DNA from: Paenibacillus xylanexedens
GTDB taxonomy: Bacteria > Bacillota > Bacilli > Paenibacillales > Paenibacillaceae
Direction of reading: 5' to 3'
Assembly (NCBI RefSeq): GCF_007676705.1
Contig: NZ_VEBF01000011.1
Span: 46,517-110,516, forward strand
DNA: 64,000 nucleotides
Below the pieces are notes generated by a model. That model did no database searches and had not been told where the DNA came from. It saw nothing but the letters and a program-made list of their open reading frames with translations. Made by a program: the position numbers and the translations under genes. Below are positions 8,262-16,878 of this stretch, piece by piece (within the stretch, counting starts at the first letter, position 1; every line of letters begins with the position of its first letter).

Positions 8262-9125
8262 TTATTTCTTAACGGTGACGATGACGCCATCCATGTTATC
8301 ACCCGATATTTCAGTTTGGCCTTGTTCAGGTATGTAAACGGTCGTATCTGCGGTGGCCCGATAATAGCGGATATGATACACCTTACCCTCTACTTCCACA
8401 GTAATGTTCTCTTTCTCTTTTAGCAAATCAAGGTACTCCTCCAGCACCAGATTGTTCTTATGCATGACAGCACTATGTGGCAACCCCACATATCGAAAGT
8501 GCCATGGTTCATACTGAATACCCGTAATGCTCACCTTATCCTTCGGGTAACGTAGAATGAATCCGTACCTCCATGCATTCTTTTCCAGCCAGGCCCCCTC
8601 TGGTGCTTCATTCATGGCAGCCAATGTGGAACCGACATCCAGGGATAACCCCAGATTGTGCTCACTGTGACCCGCAGGAAGAGCGTAGTCTGAACCCTTT
8701 TCCCGATAAAGCTCGTCCTGCTTCGCAAAGTCCCTGTAACCACTACTGATGAGGAAATATCGTACTCCCTCTTCACCTGCTGCCTCAACCATCTTCTGAA
8801 ACGCCTGCGCCACCTGCCGTGATAACATGATTTTCTGATCCTGTATTCCATATCCACGAAGCAGATCATCCTCATGCGCCACATATACAATATCGGATTT
8901 GACCCCTTCCGCGTGAACCGGGTATTGCTTATTAACCAGTAACAAGTTGCCCTTATGTACCTGATCCTGAATGTTTCCGGTGACGGATACTGTATAACCT
9001 GCTGGGTTTTCACGCGTATTCTGAATCTCAATGGGTAATTCATCCTTCTGCTGAAGCCATCCCGGTGATTGCGTAACGATATATCCGATCAAAATGATGC
9101 ATATCAAAAAGCCCCACTTTTTCAT
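8262..9125 (-). CDS. VanY/LdcB-type peptidoglycan carboxypeptidase (M15B)
   Basis: Enzymes of this zinc family remove the terminal D-residue from peptidoglycan stem peptides outside the membrane. The 287-residue protein begins with an uncleaved-anchor-like membrane segment (MKKWGFLICIILIGYIVTQS). Its catalytic domain shows ISSGYRDFAKQDELY, SEHNLGLSLDVG (zinc His and Asp) and YEPWHFRYVG (Glu and zinc His). I use the ATG at 9125, which follows AAAGGAGG by 7 bases, not the ATG at 9155. VanY cleaves D-Ala or D-Lac and LdcB cleaves the tetrapeptide; the sequence alone does not separate these. The van-like gene order favours VanY. Confidence 0.88.
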   Translation of the reverse strand: MKKWGFLICIILIGYIVTQSPGWLQQKDELPIEIQNTRENPAGYTVSVTGNIQDQVHKGNLLLVNKQYPVHAEGVKSDIVYVAHEDDLLRGYGIQDQKIMLSRQVAQAFQKMVEAAGEEGVRYFLISSGYRDFAKQDELYREKGSDYALPAGHSEHNLGLSLDVGSTLAAMNEAPEGAWLEKNAWRYGFILRYPKDKVSITGIQYEPWHFRYVGLPHSAVMHKNNLVLEEYLDLLKEKENITVEVEGKVYHIRYYRATADTTVYIPEQGQTEISGDNMDGVIVTVKK

Positions 9126-9224
9126 GCTTGTTCCTCCTTTTGCCTCATACATCAAGGATAGAGAAAACTAGTTAAAGAAAAAGCAGGGCAATTCTAAAGT
9201 TTTTCTTAAATTTGCTGTCAGACC

Positions 9225-10313
9225 TCAATGAAATACAGGTAACCGAACTTCGAATTGCGTCCGTACCACATCACTCTGGGCCGAAATCGTACCGTCATGC
9301 TGTTCCACTATATTGCGTGCGATAAATAAGCCGAGACCTGTCCCACCCTCCTGAGGGGTCCTGGCACGATCTCCGGTGTAATACATATCGAAGATATGCG
9401 GCAGCTCCTCCGGACGAATATGTCCACCATAGTTAATCACCTGAATGATAACTTGTTCTGCATCGCGATATCCGTTAATATCCACGTACATGCCATCCTT
9501 GCCGTGCCGTGCAGCGTTAATCAGCAGATTCTCGAACACACGAGCCAGCAACTCACCATCACCGGAGATGGTAAGTTCAGTGTCTATTTTTAACCGGGTG
9601 GTCAGATGGTTCTTTTCGAATACAGGATAGAGTTCTTCGTTCATCTGTTTTAGCAGTTCACTAAGATCCAGCGGGGTCTTGTTTATAGGCAGCATCCCAT
9701 AATTCATGCGGGTGATTTCGAACAAATCATCAATCAGCTTCTCCAGACGCTGTGACTTAGTGAATGCAATCGACGTAAAGTGCCGAACCTGTTCCTCCGT
9801 CAGCTGATCATCCTTCATGAGCAGATCCAAATATCCAAGCACAGAGGTCAGCGGTGTTCGCAGGTCATGCGCCAGATTGACAACGAGCTGGTCCTTACTA
9901 TTTTCAGCAAAATCCCCTCGTTCTACCGCTTCCTTTAGCTTCTCACTTGCCAAATTCACATCCTCTGCAATCGTACCTAACTCGTCCTTCGAGGAGATCT
10001 GCACACGATGCTGAAAGTCACCATTGGCCAAATGTCTGATCCCTGTGGAAATGTCCTTGAAATACGTCGCGTAAGGCTTGGTAAACCAGAAGAAGAATAG
10101 AATGGCGAGCGGGATAAATAAGATCAGGAAGAAATAGATATCTCCGATACTTTTCATAAAATGACGATATTCAGCGAGCTGATCTTCAGCACGGACACCC
10201 GAATAATAGGCTTGCAAAAGCTTGTAAATCCCATAAGTGATTGCGCCAGAGGCAAGCATGCTTAACCCTAACAACATAATCATGGTCGTGCGAAAACTTC
10301 TTCGTTTAGTCAT
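9225..10313 (-). CDS. VanS-like sensor histidine kinase
   Basis: This membrane sensor kinase (362 residues) pairs with the response regulator at 10306-11001. Two membrane helices (about residues 11-31 and 58-77) bracket a short outside loop. A HAMP linker follows (GIRHLANGDFQHRVQISSKD), then the dimerisation helix with His149 in VVNLAHDLRTPLTSVLGYLD, and an ATP-binding domain with FENLLINAARHG and GGTGLGLFIA. The ATG at 10313 overlaps the regulator's stop by 8 bases, so the two are translationally coupled. The kinase core closely resembles the VanS group, and the next genes are vanY- and vanZ-like. The signal sensed cannot be read from sequence. Confidence 0.9.
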   Translation of the reverse strand: MTKRRSFRTTMIMLLGLSMLASGAITYGIYKLLQAYYSGVRAEDQLAEYRHFMKSIGDIYFFLILFIPLAILFFFWFTKPYATYFKDISTGIRHLANGDFQHRVQISSKDELGTIAEDVNLASEKLKEAVERGDFAENSKDQLVVNLAHDLRTPLTSVLGYLDLLMKDDQLTEEQVRHFTSIAFTKSQRLEKLIDDLFEITRMNYGMLPINKTPLDLSELLKQMNEELYPVFEKNHLTTRLKIDTELTISGDGELLARVFENLLINAARHGKDGMYVDINGYRDAEQVIIQVINYGGHIRPEELPHIFDMYYTGDRARTPQEGGTGLGLFIARNIVEQHDGTISAQSDVVRTQFEVRLPVFH

Positions 10314-11001
10314 TAAACGTGTACCCCACACCCCAAATGGTTTTGATAAACTTGTTCTTGTTCATATCTTCCCCCAGCTTTTTGCGGAGGGTGCGAATGT
10401 GGACCATCACCGTATTCCCGCTCTCATAATACGCTTCTCCCCACACCTGTTCAAAGATGCTTTCTGCACTGAACACCTGCTTGGGATGACTCGCGAGCAG
10501 ATACAGAATGTCGAATTCCTTCGGTGTTAGTTCCACTGGTTTGCCGTAGAGTGTAACGCGATGTTGATCTGGCATGATGACGAGTCCGCCCTTCTCCAGA
10601 ATGGTGCGCTGCACAGGCGCCGACTGGCTGAATTGCAGGGAACGACGCAACTGGGAATTCACCCGGGCAACAAGCTCCATCGGATTGAACGGCTTGGTCA
10701 TATAATCATCTGCACCCATCACAAGTCCCGTAATTTTGTCCATGTCCGACGTTTTGGCGCTCAGGAAAATGATCGGCAGATGATGCTGCTCCCGAATTTT
10801 GCGGGTTACTTCGTATCCGTCCATGCCAGGCATCATGATGTCCAGGATCGCCAAATCTATCGCTTGGGTCTGAACGGCTTGAACCGCCGCCTTTCCATCG
10901 AAGGCTTTAATGGTGTGATACCCTTCTTTTTGTAGATGCAATGCAACCAGGTCAGCGATCTCAACTTCATCGTCTGCGATCAGAATCGTAATTCGCTTCA
11001 T
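10306..11001 (-). CDS. VanR-like OmpR-family response regulator
   Basis: This 231-residue two-domain regulator has a receiver domain with an acidic pocket (ADDE at residues 9-12), phospho-acceptor Asp54 in LDIMMPGMDG and a conserved Lys in YMTKPFNP. A winged-helix DNA-binding domain follows (ELTPKEFDILYLLASHPKQV, then VMVHIRTLRKKLGED and TIWGVGYTF). It is the first gene of the cluster and overlaps the kinase gene. It probably activates its own operon, including the carboxypeptidase and VanZ-like genes. The start ATG is at 11001, and the divergent WYL gene starts 84 bases away, so the promoters face each other. Confidence 0.92.
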   Translation of the reverse strand: MKRITILIADDEVEIADLVALHLQKEGYHTIKAFDGKAAVQAVQTQAIDLAILDIMMPGMDGYEVTRKIREQHHLPIIFLSAKTSDMDKITGLVMGADDYMTKPFNPMELVARVNSQLRRSLQFSQSAPVQRTILEKGGLVIMPDQHRVTLYGKPVELTPKEFDILYLLASHPKQVFSAESIFEQVWGEAYYESGNTVMVHIRTLRKKLGEDMNKNKFIKTIWGVGYTFND

Positions 11002-11085
11002 TGCTTATTCCACTCCTATGTGTGATGCTCAACAATATAACATATTTGAATCCAACAGATAAACCAATGAAAGGAATCCATAGAT

Positions 11086-12036
11086 ATGAAACTGGAGCGT
11101 TTGTTAGCTATTGTGGTGCTACTCATCAATCGTGGACGAGTTCAGGCCAAAGACTTGGCAGATACGTTCGAAGTATCCATCCGTACCATCTATCGGGACA
11201 TCGATACATTGGGTCAAGCTGGCATCCCAGTGGTGACGTATCAGGGCGCAAGCGGCGGGATTGGTCTGGCAGAGGGCTACCGTCTGGATCGAAACGTATT
11301 AACAGACAAGGACCTCGCGTCCATCGTCACTGCACTGCGCAGCGTATCCACCTCCCATGCCAATGCGGCGCGTGAGCTTCTGGTGGAAAAACTCAGCAGC
11401 ATCGTGCCTGAAAGCAAGAATGATGATTTTCAGGCCAATACGAATCGTTTTATCGTCGATTATTCAACCTGGTCTCACCCCGAAGCACTGCAACTTAAGC
11501 TTCAACTTATCGAACAGGGCATGGACCAGCTAAGGCCCATTACCTTCACATACTGCAGTGCCGAGGGTACACAGACCCACCGAACTGCCGACCCTCATAC
11601 CATCGTACTCAAGAAGCATTCCTGGTACCTATATGCCTTTTGCCACGAGCGAAATCAATTTCGCATGTTCAAACTTGTACGTATGCAGGATGTCACGCTT
11701 GCTAACGAGCACTTCGAGCGTAAAATTATTAACCCACAGGACAGACCCTGGCAGCAGGAATGGACCCGTCCGGGCAATCAGGCTGGGTTAACCTTGAAAT
11801 TCCATGCTCGCGTCCGTCATCTAGCGGAAGAATGGTTCGGGATTGAGAACGTCATCCCTGATGGGAATGGGTATTACATCTGCCAGGTTGCTTTTCCCGA
11901 GGATGCCTGGTTATACGGGTTCATTCTGGGCTTCGGCGCGGACGTTGAAGTATTGGAACCCCAGCATATTCGGGACGAAGTCTGCCGTATCGCCGAGCAA
12001 ATCGTACAAAATTATATAACCCCGACTCAAACCTGA
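11086..12036 (+). CDS. WYL-domain HTH transcriptional regulator (YafY type)
   Basis: A 316-residue regulator with a DeoR-like winged helix at the N-terminus (MKLERLLAIVVLLINRGRVQ, then FEVSIRTIYRDIDTLGQAGI) and a WYL ligand-binding domain in the second half (DPHTIVLKKHSWYLYAFCHERNQFRMFKLVRMQ). A C-terminal extension with LYGFILGFGADVEVLEP is usual for this family. Members sense small ligands or nucleic-acid pieces; the ligand here is unknown. It is divergent from the VanR-like gene and 73 bases before the zinc-ribbon/effector-binding gene, with which it is probably co-transcribed. Confidence 0.88.
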   Translation: MKLERLLAIVVLLINRGRVQAKDLADTFEVSIRTIYRDIDTLGQAGIPVVTYQGASGGIGLAEGYRLDRNVLTDKDLASIVTALRSVSTSHANAARELLVEKLSSIVPESKNDDFQANTNRFIVDYSTWSHPEALQLKLQLIEQGMDQLRPITFTYCSAEGTQTHRTADPHTIVLKKHSWYLYAFCHERNQFRMFKLVRMQDVTLANEHFERKIINPQDRPWQQEWTRPGNQAGLTLKFHARVRHLAEEWFGIENVIPDGNGYYICQVAFPEDAWLYGFILGFGADVEVLEPQHIRDEVCRIAEQIVQNYITPTQT

Positions 12037-12109
12037 CAGACAGCTGTCCAGTTACTCCCCGTATACTTCAGATATATTCAATCTGTACATATCCAAGGAG
12101 GAATTAATA

Positions 12110-12928
12110 ATGAACGTCACTGTATGTCAAAGCTGCGGAATGCCGCTGACAACCCCTGCTCAATTTGGCACCGAAGCAGATGGAAGCACGACTCGTGAAT
12201 ACTGTATCTATTGTTACAAGGAAGGCGCGTTCGAACAGCCTGGTATTTCACTGGAAGGCATGACGGAGATGTGCACTGCCATTCTAAAGGACGAGGGCAT
12301 GGACGAGGAATCCGCTCGTTCGATGCTGCGTAACCAGCTGCCCTTTTTGAAACGATGGCGTACTACCGCGGCTGATCAACATGCGGAATTCCTAGCGGGG
12401 AACTCAGCTGCTGCTACTCATCCAGGTCAGGTAACAACAGATCATTCGTTCTCTACCCAGCCGGTTCGTTACGTCACACTCCCAGGCAAACGTCTTGCTG
12501 GCATATCCGCCCGTACAACCAATGCCATTGAAATTAGTGGCAAAGGCTGTATTCAAGAACTCTGGAACAATTATTTTACCTCAGAGCACCTCCCTGCACC
12601 GGAAGCTGCCCGCTATGGCTGTTACGCGGATTACACCGATGGCATAACCGGAGAATACACCATACTGGTGGGGCATGAGGTCAGCTCCGATGAATCCTTA
12701 CCTGAAGGACTGGATGACATTCTGCTCCCTCCTGCGACTTACGCGGTATTCACTTCCAGAAAAGGACCCATGGCAGAGGTTGTGGGCGAAGCATGGGGAG
12801 CCGTGTGGGCATGGGACAAACAAAGCGACAGGACATTCACAGGAGATTTCGAGTTGTATGATGAACGCAGCTTGAATCCCGAAAGTGTACAAGTCGATAT
12901 ATACATCGCTGTTCGTCAAAATAGATAA
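12110..12928 (+). CDS. zinc-ribbon plus GyrI/AraC-effector-binding domain fusion protein
   Basis: The 272-residue protein joins two domains. Residues 1 to about 85 form a putative zinc ribbon with Cys6, Cys9, Cys32 and Cys35 (CQSCGMPL, YCIYCYKEG), followed by a helical segment ending LPFLKRWRTT that is common in small zinc-ribbon proteins. After a linker, residues from about 120 to the end make an effector-binding domain of the AraC/GyrI type (VRYVTLPGKRLAGISART ... ELYDERSLNPESVQVDIYIA), which binds hydrophobic small molecules. No HTH is present, so it is not a classical regulator. AAGGAGG precedes the ATG, and it follows the WYL regulator on the same strand. Its role may be ligand sequestration or enzymatic. 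Confidence 0.82.
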   Translation: MNVTVCQSCGMPLTTPAQFGTEADGSTTREYCIYCYKEGAFEQPGISLEGMTEMCTAILKDEGMDEESARSMLRNQLPFLKRWRTTAADQHAEFLAGNSAAATHPGQVTTDHSFSTQPVRYVTLPGKRLAGISARTTNAIEISGKGCIQELWNNYFTSEHLPAPEAARYGCYADYTDGITGEYTILVGHEVSSDESLPEGLDDILLPPATYAVFTSRKGPMAEVVGEAWGAVWAWDKQSDRTFTGDFELYDERSLNPESVQVDIYIAVRQNR

Positions 12929-13393
12929 GAGTAGTACGATATACATCTCAGTCAGAATCAAAGTAGTTCGCATCTTTCTTCATATCACATCAGCTGCCGA
13001 GTTTGCTCGGCAGTTTTTTGTTATATCCGGAACTACATAACCACCTAAACAACCCGACCATGGTACCAAGTTAGTTAGCATGCTTTGCATCATTTAACCA
13101 GATAATATGCCTCATATGTCGGTACCATTGACTTCCTTAGAATTGGGACTATTCACATAACAACCGATTCGATCCTCCCATATGAAACCTGTTATATCAG
13201 GTTCTTTACTCCTGAATTTCCCTAAAACCGTTTACATCTCCTTAAAACCGGGTAAAATCACTACAATCCAATTGGATTTACATTCTAAAGTCATCTATTT
13301 CGTCTAACAAGTCATATGTACCTATATGCGCACCTGGCAACACAACCAGTCGAAATACATAATTTAAAAAAATGCATTAAAGGAGGAACCAAG
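12929..13393. other. non-coding stretch with a terminator and a 20-base-spaced direct repeat
   Basis: This 465-base gap holds the terminator at 12994-13019 and, just before the small gene at 13394, two copies of CYTAAAACCG (13222 and 13241) about 20 bases, or two helical turns, apart. The copies could be regulator half-sites on one DNA face. I see no convincing open frame or RNA gene in the remainder. Confidence 0.3.
12994..13019 (+). terminator. rho-independent terminator after the zinc-ribbon fusion gene
   Basis: A perfect 8-base stem, CTGCCGAG with CTCGGCAG around a TTTG loop, is followed by six T residues. Confidence 0.92.
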
Positions 13394-13561
13394 ATGATCC
13401 GCATGCCTATTCAGCAAATGATCCCGTACCACCACCAATATCCACGCAACACGGCGACCACTGCTCCTAAAAAGGAGAATGAGAACACTCAAGGTCTATC
13501 CTTTCATGAAATTCTGCAGCAAAAAATGGCGAAGAAGAATGCGTCTCCTTCCCTTCGATAA
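13394..13561 (+). CDS. small hypothetical protein, 55 aa
   Basis: The ATG at 13394 follows AAAGGAGG at 7 bases; a longer in-frame start at 13316 has no site. The 55 residues begin MIRMPIQQMIPYHHQYPRNT, are rich in basic and polar residues, and end in a predicted helix (GLSFHEILQQKMAKKNASPS). There is no signal peptide or membrane segment. I do not recognise it. It stands alone between a long non-coding region and a pair of hairpins. It could be a DNA- or protein-binding peptide, but nothing shows this directly. Confidence 0.6.
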   Translation: MIRMPIQQMIPYHHQYPRNTATTAPKKENENTQGLSFHEILQQKMAKKNASPSLR

Positions 13562-13570
13562 AATGGACAA

Positions 13571-13629
13571 CGGACCCTATTCGAGTCCGGTTATCAACCG
13601 TCTTTCCGCAGCTTGGCGGAAGGGCGGTT
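13571..13629. other. two consecutive stem-loops after the small gene
   Basis: The first hairpin pairs CGGAC with GTCCG (13571-13589). The second is a 14-base stem of AACCGTCTTTCCGC (13596-13609) with the facing strand ending 13629, perfect apart from two G-U pairs, around a 6-base loop. No T tract follows, so it is not a textbook terminator. Confidence 0.4.
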
Positions 13630-13738
13630 ATTGGCGTTGAGTAACAAACAACTGTACAGTTCTCAGTCATGTTTTTATAATGGTTTAAATATCTTCAAGA
13701 TCCATGACATATACGAACTGTAAAAGGGGACTTAGCCT

Positions 13739-14428
13739 ATGATCACCATTGGTTGTTTTCACGCCCACTATTCCAACATCGCCTTAATTGAAGAGACGCT
13801 TGCTCCTTATGAAGTTGAATTGGTCCATTACGTGGATCCAGGACTGGATCGTCTTAAACATGACGCTGACTTTAACGATGTAATTATCCACGAGAAAGTA
13901 GCCCAGACGCTCCACTGGATCGCTGAGTGTCATGCAGATGCCATTTTGGTCACGTGTACCCTCTTTGCGACAGTACTAGAGCAGGAAGCCACACAGGTCC
14001 CTGTGCCTGTGATCGGCATAGATGATCCGCTATTGCAGGAGATGCGGCGAGTATCCGGAGAATACATAATCGTTTTCACCAACCCCGCAACCATTGAAGG
14101 AACGATGGCACGGGTGAATCAGGTGTTACAGCAAGAGGATGGAAGTGGGCAGCTACACGTTTCCCAGACAGCTCAGACGGAAGCGGTGTGCATCCCAGGG
14201 ACATTCGAGTTGATCATGCGCGGAGATAAGCAAGGGTATCTCGAAGCAGTACGTGAAGGATTACAGCAGATTGCTGAGCAGTATCCTGGTAAAAGGGTAG
14301 TTGCAGCCCAGCTCTCCATGGCTCCTGCAGCCGCACAGGTCGCAACAGACACAGGCATTGAGATCCATAGCCCGTTGGCATTGCTTGCGACGTATTTGGA
14401 AAAGAATTTGGGGTTAGCTCGTCAATGA
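13739..14428 (+). CDS. Asp/Glu racemase-superfamily protein
   Basis: This 229-residue soluble protein has the two-lobed aspartate/glutamate/hydantoin racemase fold: MITIGCFHAHYSNIALIEET at the start, the first catalytic Cys region ADAILVTCTLFATVLEQEA, and a second lobe with GKRVVAAQLSMAPAAAQVAT. In true racemases the second lobe also supplies a Cys; here the equivalent segment reads AAQLSMAPAA with no Cys. The protein may therefore act in one direction (decarboxylase- or isomerase-like) or have lost catalysis. It has its own terminator and is not in an obvious operon. Substrate unknown. Confidence 0.75.
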   Translation: MITIGCFHAHYSNIALIEETLAPYEVELVHYVDPGLDRLKHDADFNDVIIHEKVAQTLHWIAECHADAILVTCTLFATVLEQEATQVPVPVIGIDDPLLQEMRRVSGEYIIVFTNPATIEGTMARVNQVLQQEDGSGQLHVSQTAQTEAVCIPGTFELIMRGDKQGYLEAVREGLQQIAEQYPGKRVVAAQLSMAPAAAQVATDTGIEIHSPLALLATYLEKNLGLARQ

Positions 14429-14443
14429 ACTAGCACATACGGA

Positions 14444-14472
14444 GGAGCACCAAAATTCAGTGATGCTCTTTT
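14444..14472 (+). terminator. terminator of the racemase-like gene
   Basis: AGGAGCA pairs imperfectly with TGATGCTC and is followed by TTTTATT, 16 bases after the stop codon. Confidence 0.6.
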
Positions 14473-14580
14473 ATTCGTTATCGCAGGAATTCTGTATAAG
14501 ATACGGACCACGAACCGTCGCAAAGCTGATTCTGATAAAGGCTGAGTACGTGCAGAATATATACCTGCCATATTCCTAAA

Positions 14581-14623
14581 GAAAGCCGTTCTTCTCTGCA
14601 ATAACAGAGCGGAACGGCTTTTA
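14581..14623. terminator. terminator of thiC (near-symmetric)
   Basis: AAAGCCGTTC pairs with GAACGGCTTT, with an inner CTCTG/CAGAG stem. The T run on the minus strand is interrupted (CTTTCTTT) and on the plus strand is TTTTAT. It lies 40 bases after the thiC stop and probably serves convergent transcription from both sides. Confidence 0.8.
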
Positions 14624-14662
14624 TCTCTATTACAGACTGCCCAGTTTACGCTGTACTAGCGC

Positions 14663-16480
14663 CTAGGAGCGTGTCCGATATTCCTCTGCCTTTTCCTGCA
14701 TACCCGCTGCTACAGCCTCATTCTCGGACAATCCTTTGTCCGCGGCAAAGGCACGGATGTCCTGCGTAATTCGCATGCTACAGAACTTCGGTCCGCACAT
14801 GGAGCAGAAATGAGCTTCCTTGGCCCCTTCTGCCGGCAGAGTCTCATCATGATAGGACAGTGCCCGTTCCGGGTCCAGTGACAGGTTGAACTGGTCCCGC
14901 CAACGGAACTCGAAGCGCGCCTTGGACAATGCGTCATCCCGACGCTGGGCACGCGGATGACCTTTTGCCAGATCGGCGGCATGGGCTGCTATTTTGTAGG
15001 CGATAACCCCTTCCCGTACATCATCCTTATTAGGCAAGCCCAGATGTTCTTTTGGCGTAACGTAACAGAGCATGGATGTGCCGAACCAGCCAATCATGGC
15101 CGCCCCAATGGCAGACGTGATGTGATCGTATCCCGGGGCAATATCGGTCGTCAGCGGCCCCAGCGTATAGAACGGTGCTTCCTGACAGATCTCCATCTGC
15201 AAGTCCACATTCTCTTTGATCTTGTGCATCGGCACGTGACCCGGGCCTTCAATCATCACCTGCACGTCGTGCTTCCACGCGATCTGTGTCAGTTCTCCAA
15301 GCGTCGCCAGTTCCGCCATCTGAGCTTCATCGTTGGCATCGTAGATACTGCCTGGACGAAGTCCATCTCCCAGCGAGAACGCGACATCATACCTTTTCAT
15401 AATCTCGCAGATTTCTTCAAAATGGGTGTACAAAAAATTCTCCTGATGATGCGCAAGGCACCATGCTGCCATAATGGACCCACCGCGAGACACAATGCCT
15501 GTCATCCGCTTGGCCGTCATCGGGATATAACGCAGCAGTACACCTGCATGAATCGTAAAGTAGTCCACGCCCTGCTCTGCCTGCTCAATTAGCGTGTCAC
15601 GGTATAACTCCCAGGTCAGCGCTTCCGCTTCGCCATTCACCTTCTCCAGCGCCTGATACAGCGGCACCGTACCGATTGGCACAGGTGAATTGCGGATAAT
15701 CCATTCCCGGGTGGTATGAATGTCTTTGCCTGTGGACAGATCCATTACGGTATCCGATCCCCAGCGTACCGCCCAGGTCATCTTCTCGACCTCTTCCTCG
15801 ATGGAAGAAGATACCGCAGAGTTGCCAATGTTGGCATTGATCTTCACATGAAAATGACGACCGATCAACATCGGCTCACTCTCCGGGTGATTGATGTTAG
15901 ACGGCAGGATGGCTCTTCCACTCGCCAGCTCCTGGCGCACGAATTCCGGCTCCACGCCTTCACGAATGGCGGCAAACTCCATCTCTGCCGTAATGATTCC
16001 CTGCCTCGCATAATGCATCTGAGTCACACAGCGTCCTGTCTGTGCTCGCAGCGGTTTGCCACGCAATCCAGGGTACTCTTCGGCTCCAGCTCTCTTCCCT
16101 CCGGGCTTTAGTCCGTTATCCTCGGGTTTTACTGTACGGCCTTGGTAAGCCTCGACATCGCCACGCTCTGTGATCCAGCGGGTACGCAGAGCTGGTAGAC
16201 CTGCACGGATATCGGCATGAAATCCGGGATCAGTCATGGGACCGCTCGTATCGTAGACACGCAGCGGTTCGTTATGCTCCACCCCTTGGGGAGTATTCGT
16301 GTCATGAAGGGCTATTTCACGCTCCGGGACAGCAATGTCCGGCCGTGAGCCCTGAATGTAGACTTTGCGGCTGCCCGGAAAGGGCTGAACCCGTCCGGCC
16401 GCCTCTGTTTTCTTTTCCACCTGCTGACCCGTATGTTCCTGTTCCATCGCTTGTTGTCCCGTTTGATTTCCTGTTCTCAT
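14663..16480 (-). CDS. thiC: phosphomethylpyrimidine synthase ThiC
   Basis: ThiC is a radical-SAM enzyme that converts aminoimidazole ribotide into hydroxymethylpyrimidine phosphate, the pyrimidine half of thiamine. The 605-residue protein carries the conserved core blocks (ARQGIITAEMEFAAIRE, NIGNSAVSSSIEEEVEK, GLRPGSIYDANDEAQMAEL, MIEGPGHVPMHKI) and the C-terminal cluster motif CSMCGPKFC that ligates the [4Fe-4S] cluster. The ATG at 16480 follows GGAGGAGA. A TPP riboswitch and its terminator lie upstream on the same strand, so the gene should be shut off when thiamine pyrophosphate is plentiful. It is expressed alone; no other thi gene is adjacent. Confidence 0.97.
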   Translation of the reverse strand: MRTGNQTGQQAMEQEHTGQQVEKKTEAAGRVQPFPGSRKVYIQGSRPDIAVPEREIALHDTNTPQGVEHNEPLRVYDTSGPMTDPGFHADIRAGLPALRTRWITERGDVEAYQGRTVKPEDNGLKPGGKRAGAEEYPGLRGKPLRAQTGRCVTQMHYARQGIITAEMEFAAIREGVEPEFVRQELASGRAILPSNINHPESEPMLIGRHFHVKINANIGNSAVSSSIEEEVEKMTWAVRWGSDTVMDLSTGKDIHTTREWIIRNSPVPIGTVPLYQALEKVNGEAEALTWELYRDTLIEQAEQGVDYFTIHAGVLLRYIPMTAKRMTGIVSRGGSIMAAWCLAHHQENFLYTHFEEICEIMKRYDVAFSLGDGLRPGSIYDANDEAQMAELATLGELTQIAWKHDVQVMIEGPGHVPMHKIKENVDLQMEICQEAPFYTLGPLTTDIAPGYDHITSAIGAAMIGWFGTSMLCYVTPKEHLGLPNKDDVREGVIAYKIAAHAADLAKGHPRAQRRDDALSKARFEFRWRDQFNLSLDPERALSYHDETLPAEGAKEAHFCSMCGPKFCSMRITQDIRAFAADKGLSENEAVAAGMQEKAEEYRTRS

Positions 16481-16756
16481 GTCGCTTGTCTCCTCCTCAT
16501 TGTTCGTTCGCTTGGTTTTGGGTTGGCATCATCATTAGCTCGCTTACGTACCTGTCCCAAATCATGCGCAATGCAGAGAAGAAAGAGCGATTCTACACCA
16601 GACCAGAGGAGACATCATTCATGTACAGTTCACAACATAACGGAGGTTACAACAGATCATGGATCTACGCTGATTTCTCTCCTATCCAAGCCCACTTTCG
16701 TAGGTCATTGAAAAAGAGGCCCATGGAGTCCGTGCTATATCGCCTGTTCCCTGTAT

Positions 16757-16787
16757 ATAAAAAAGCCGGTCCCCGAAGGAACCGACT
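16757..16787 (-). terminator. terminator of the thiC TPP riboswitch
   Basis: On the minus strand AGTCGGTTCC pairs with GGGACCGGCT (two G-U pairs) around a TTCG tetraloop, followed by six T residues. It lies between the TPP aptamer and thiC and is the likely off-state terminator of the riboswitch. Confidence 0.85.
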
Positions 16788-16878
16788 TTGATGTCCATCA
16801 CCAATAATGCACCTTCAATCAGCTCCTTAACGGAGCACTGCAAGGTTCACATCATGTGGTTGTTGTGGTCATATCGCC

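Noticed and set aside
14957..15592. 211-codon plus-strand frame inside thiC
   Set aside because: Antisense to conserved ThiC motifs; no start signal; composition is that of a reverse frame.
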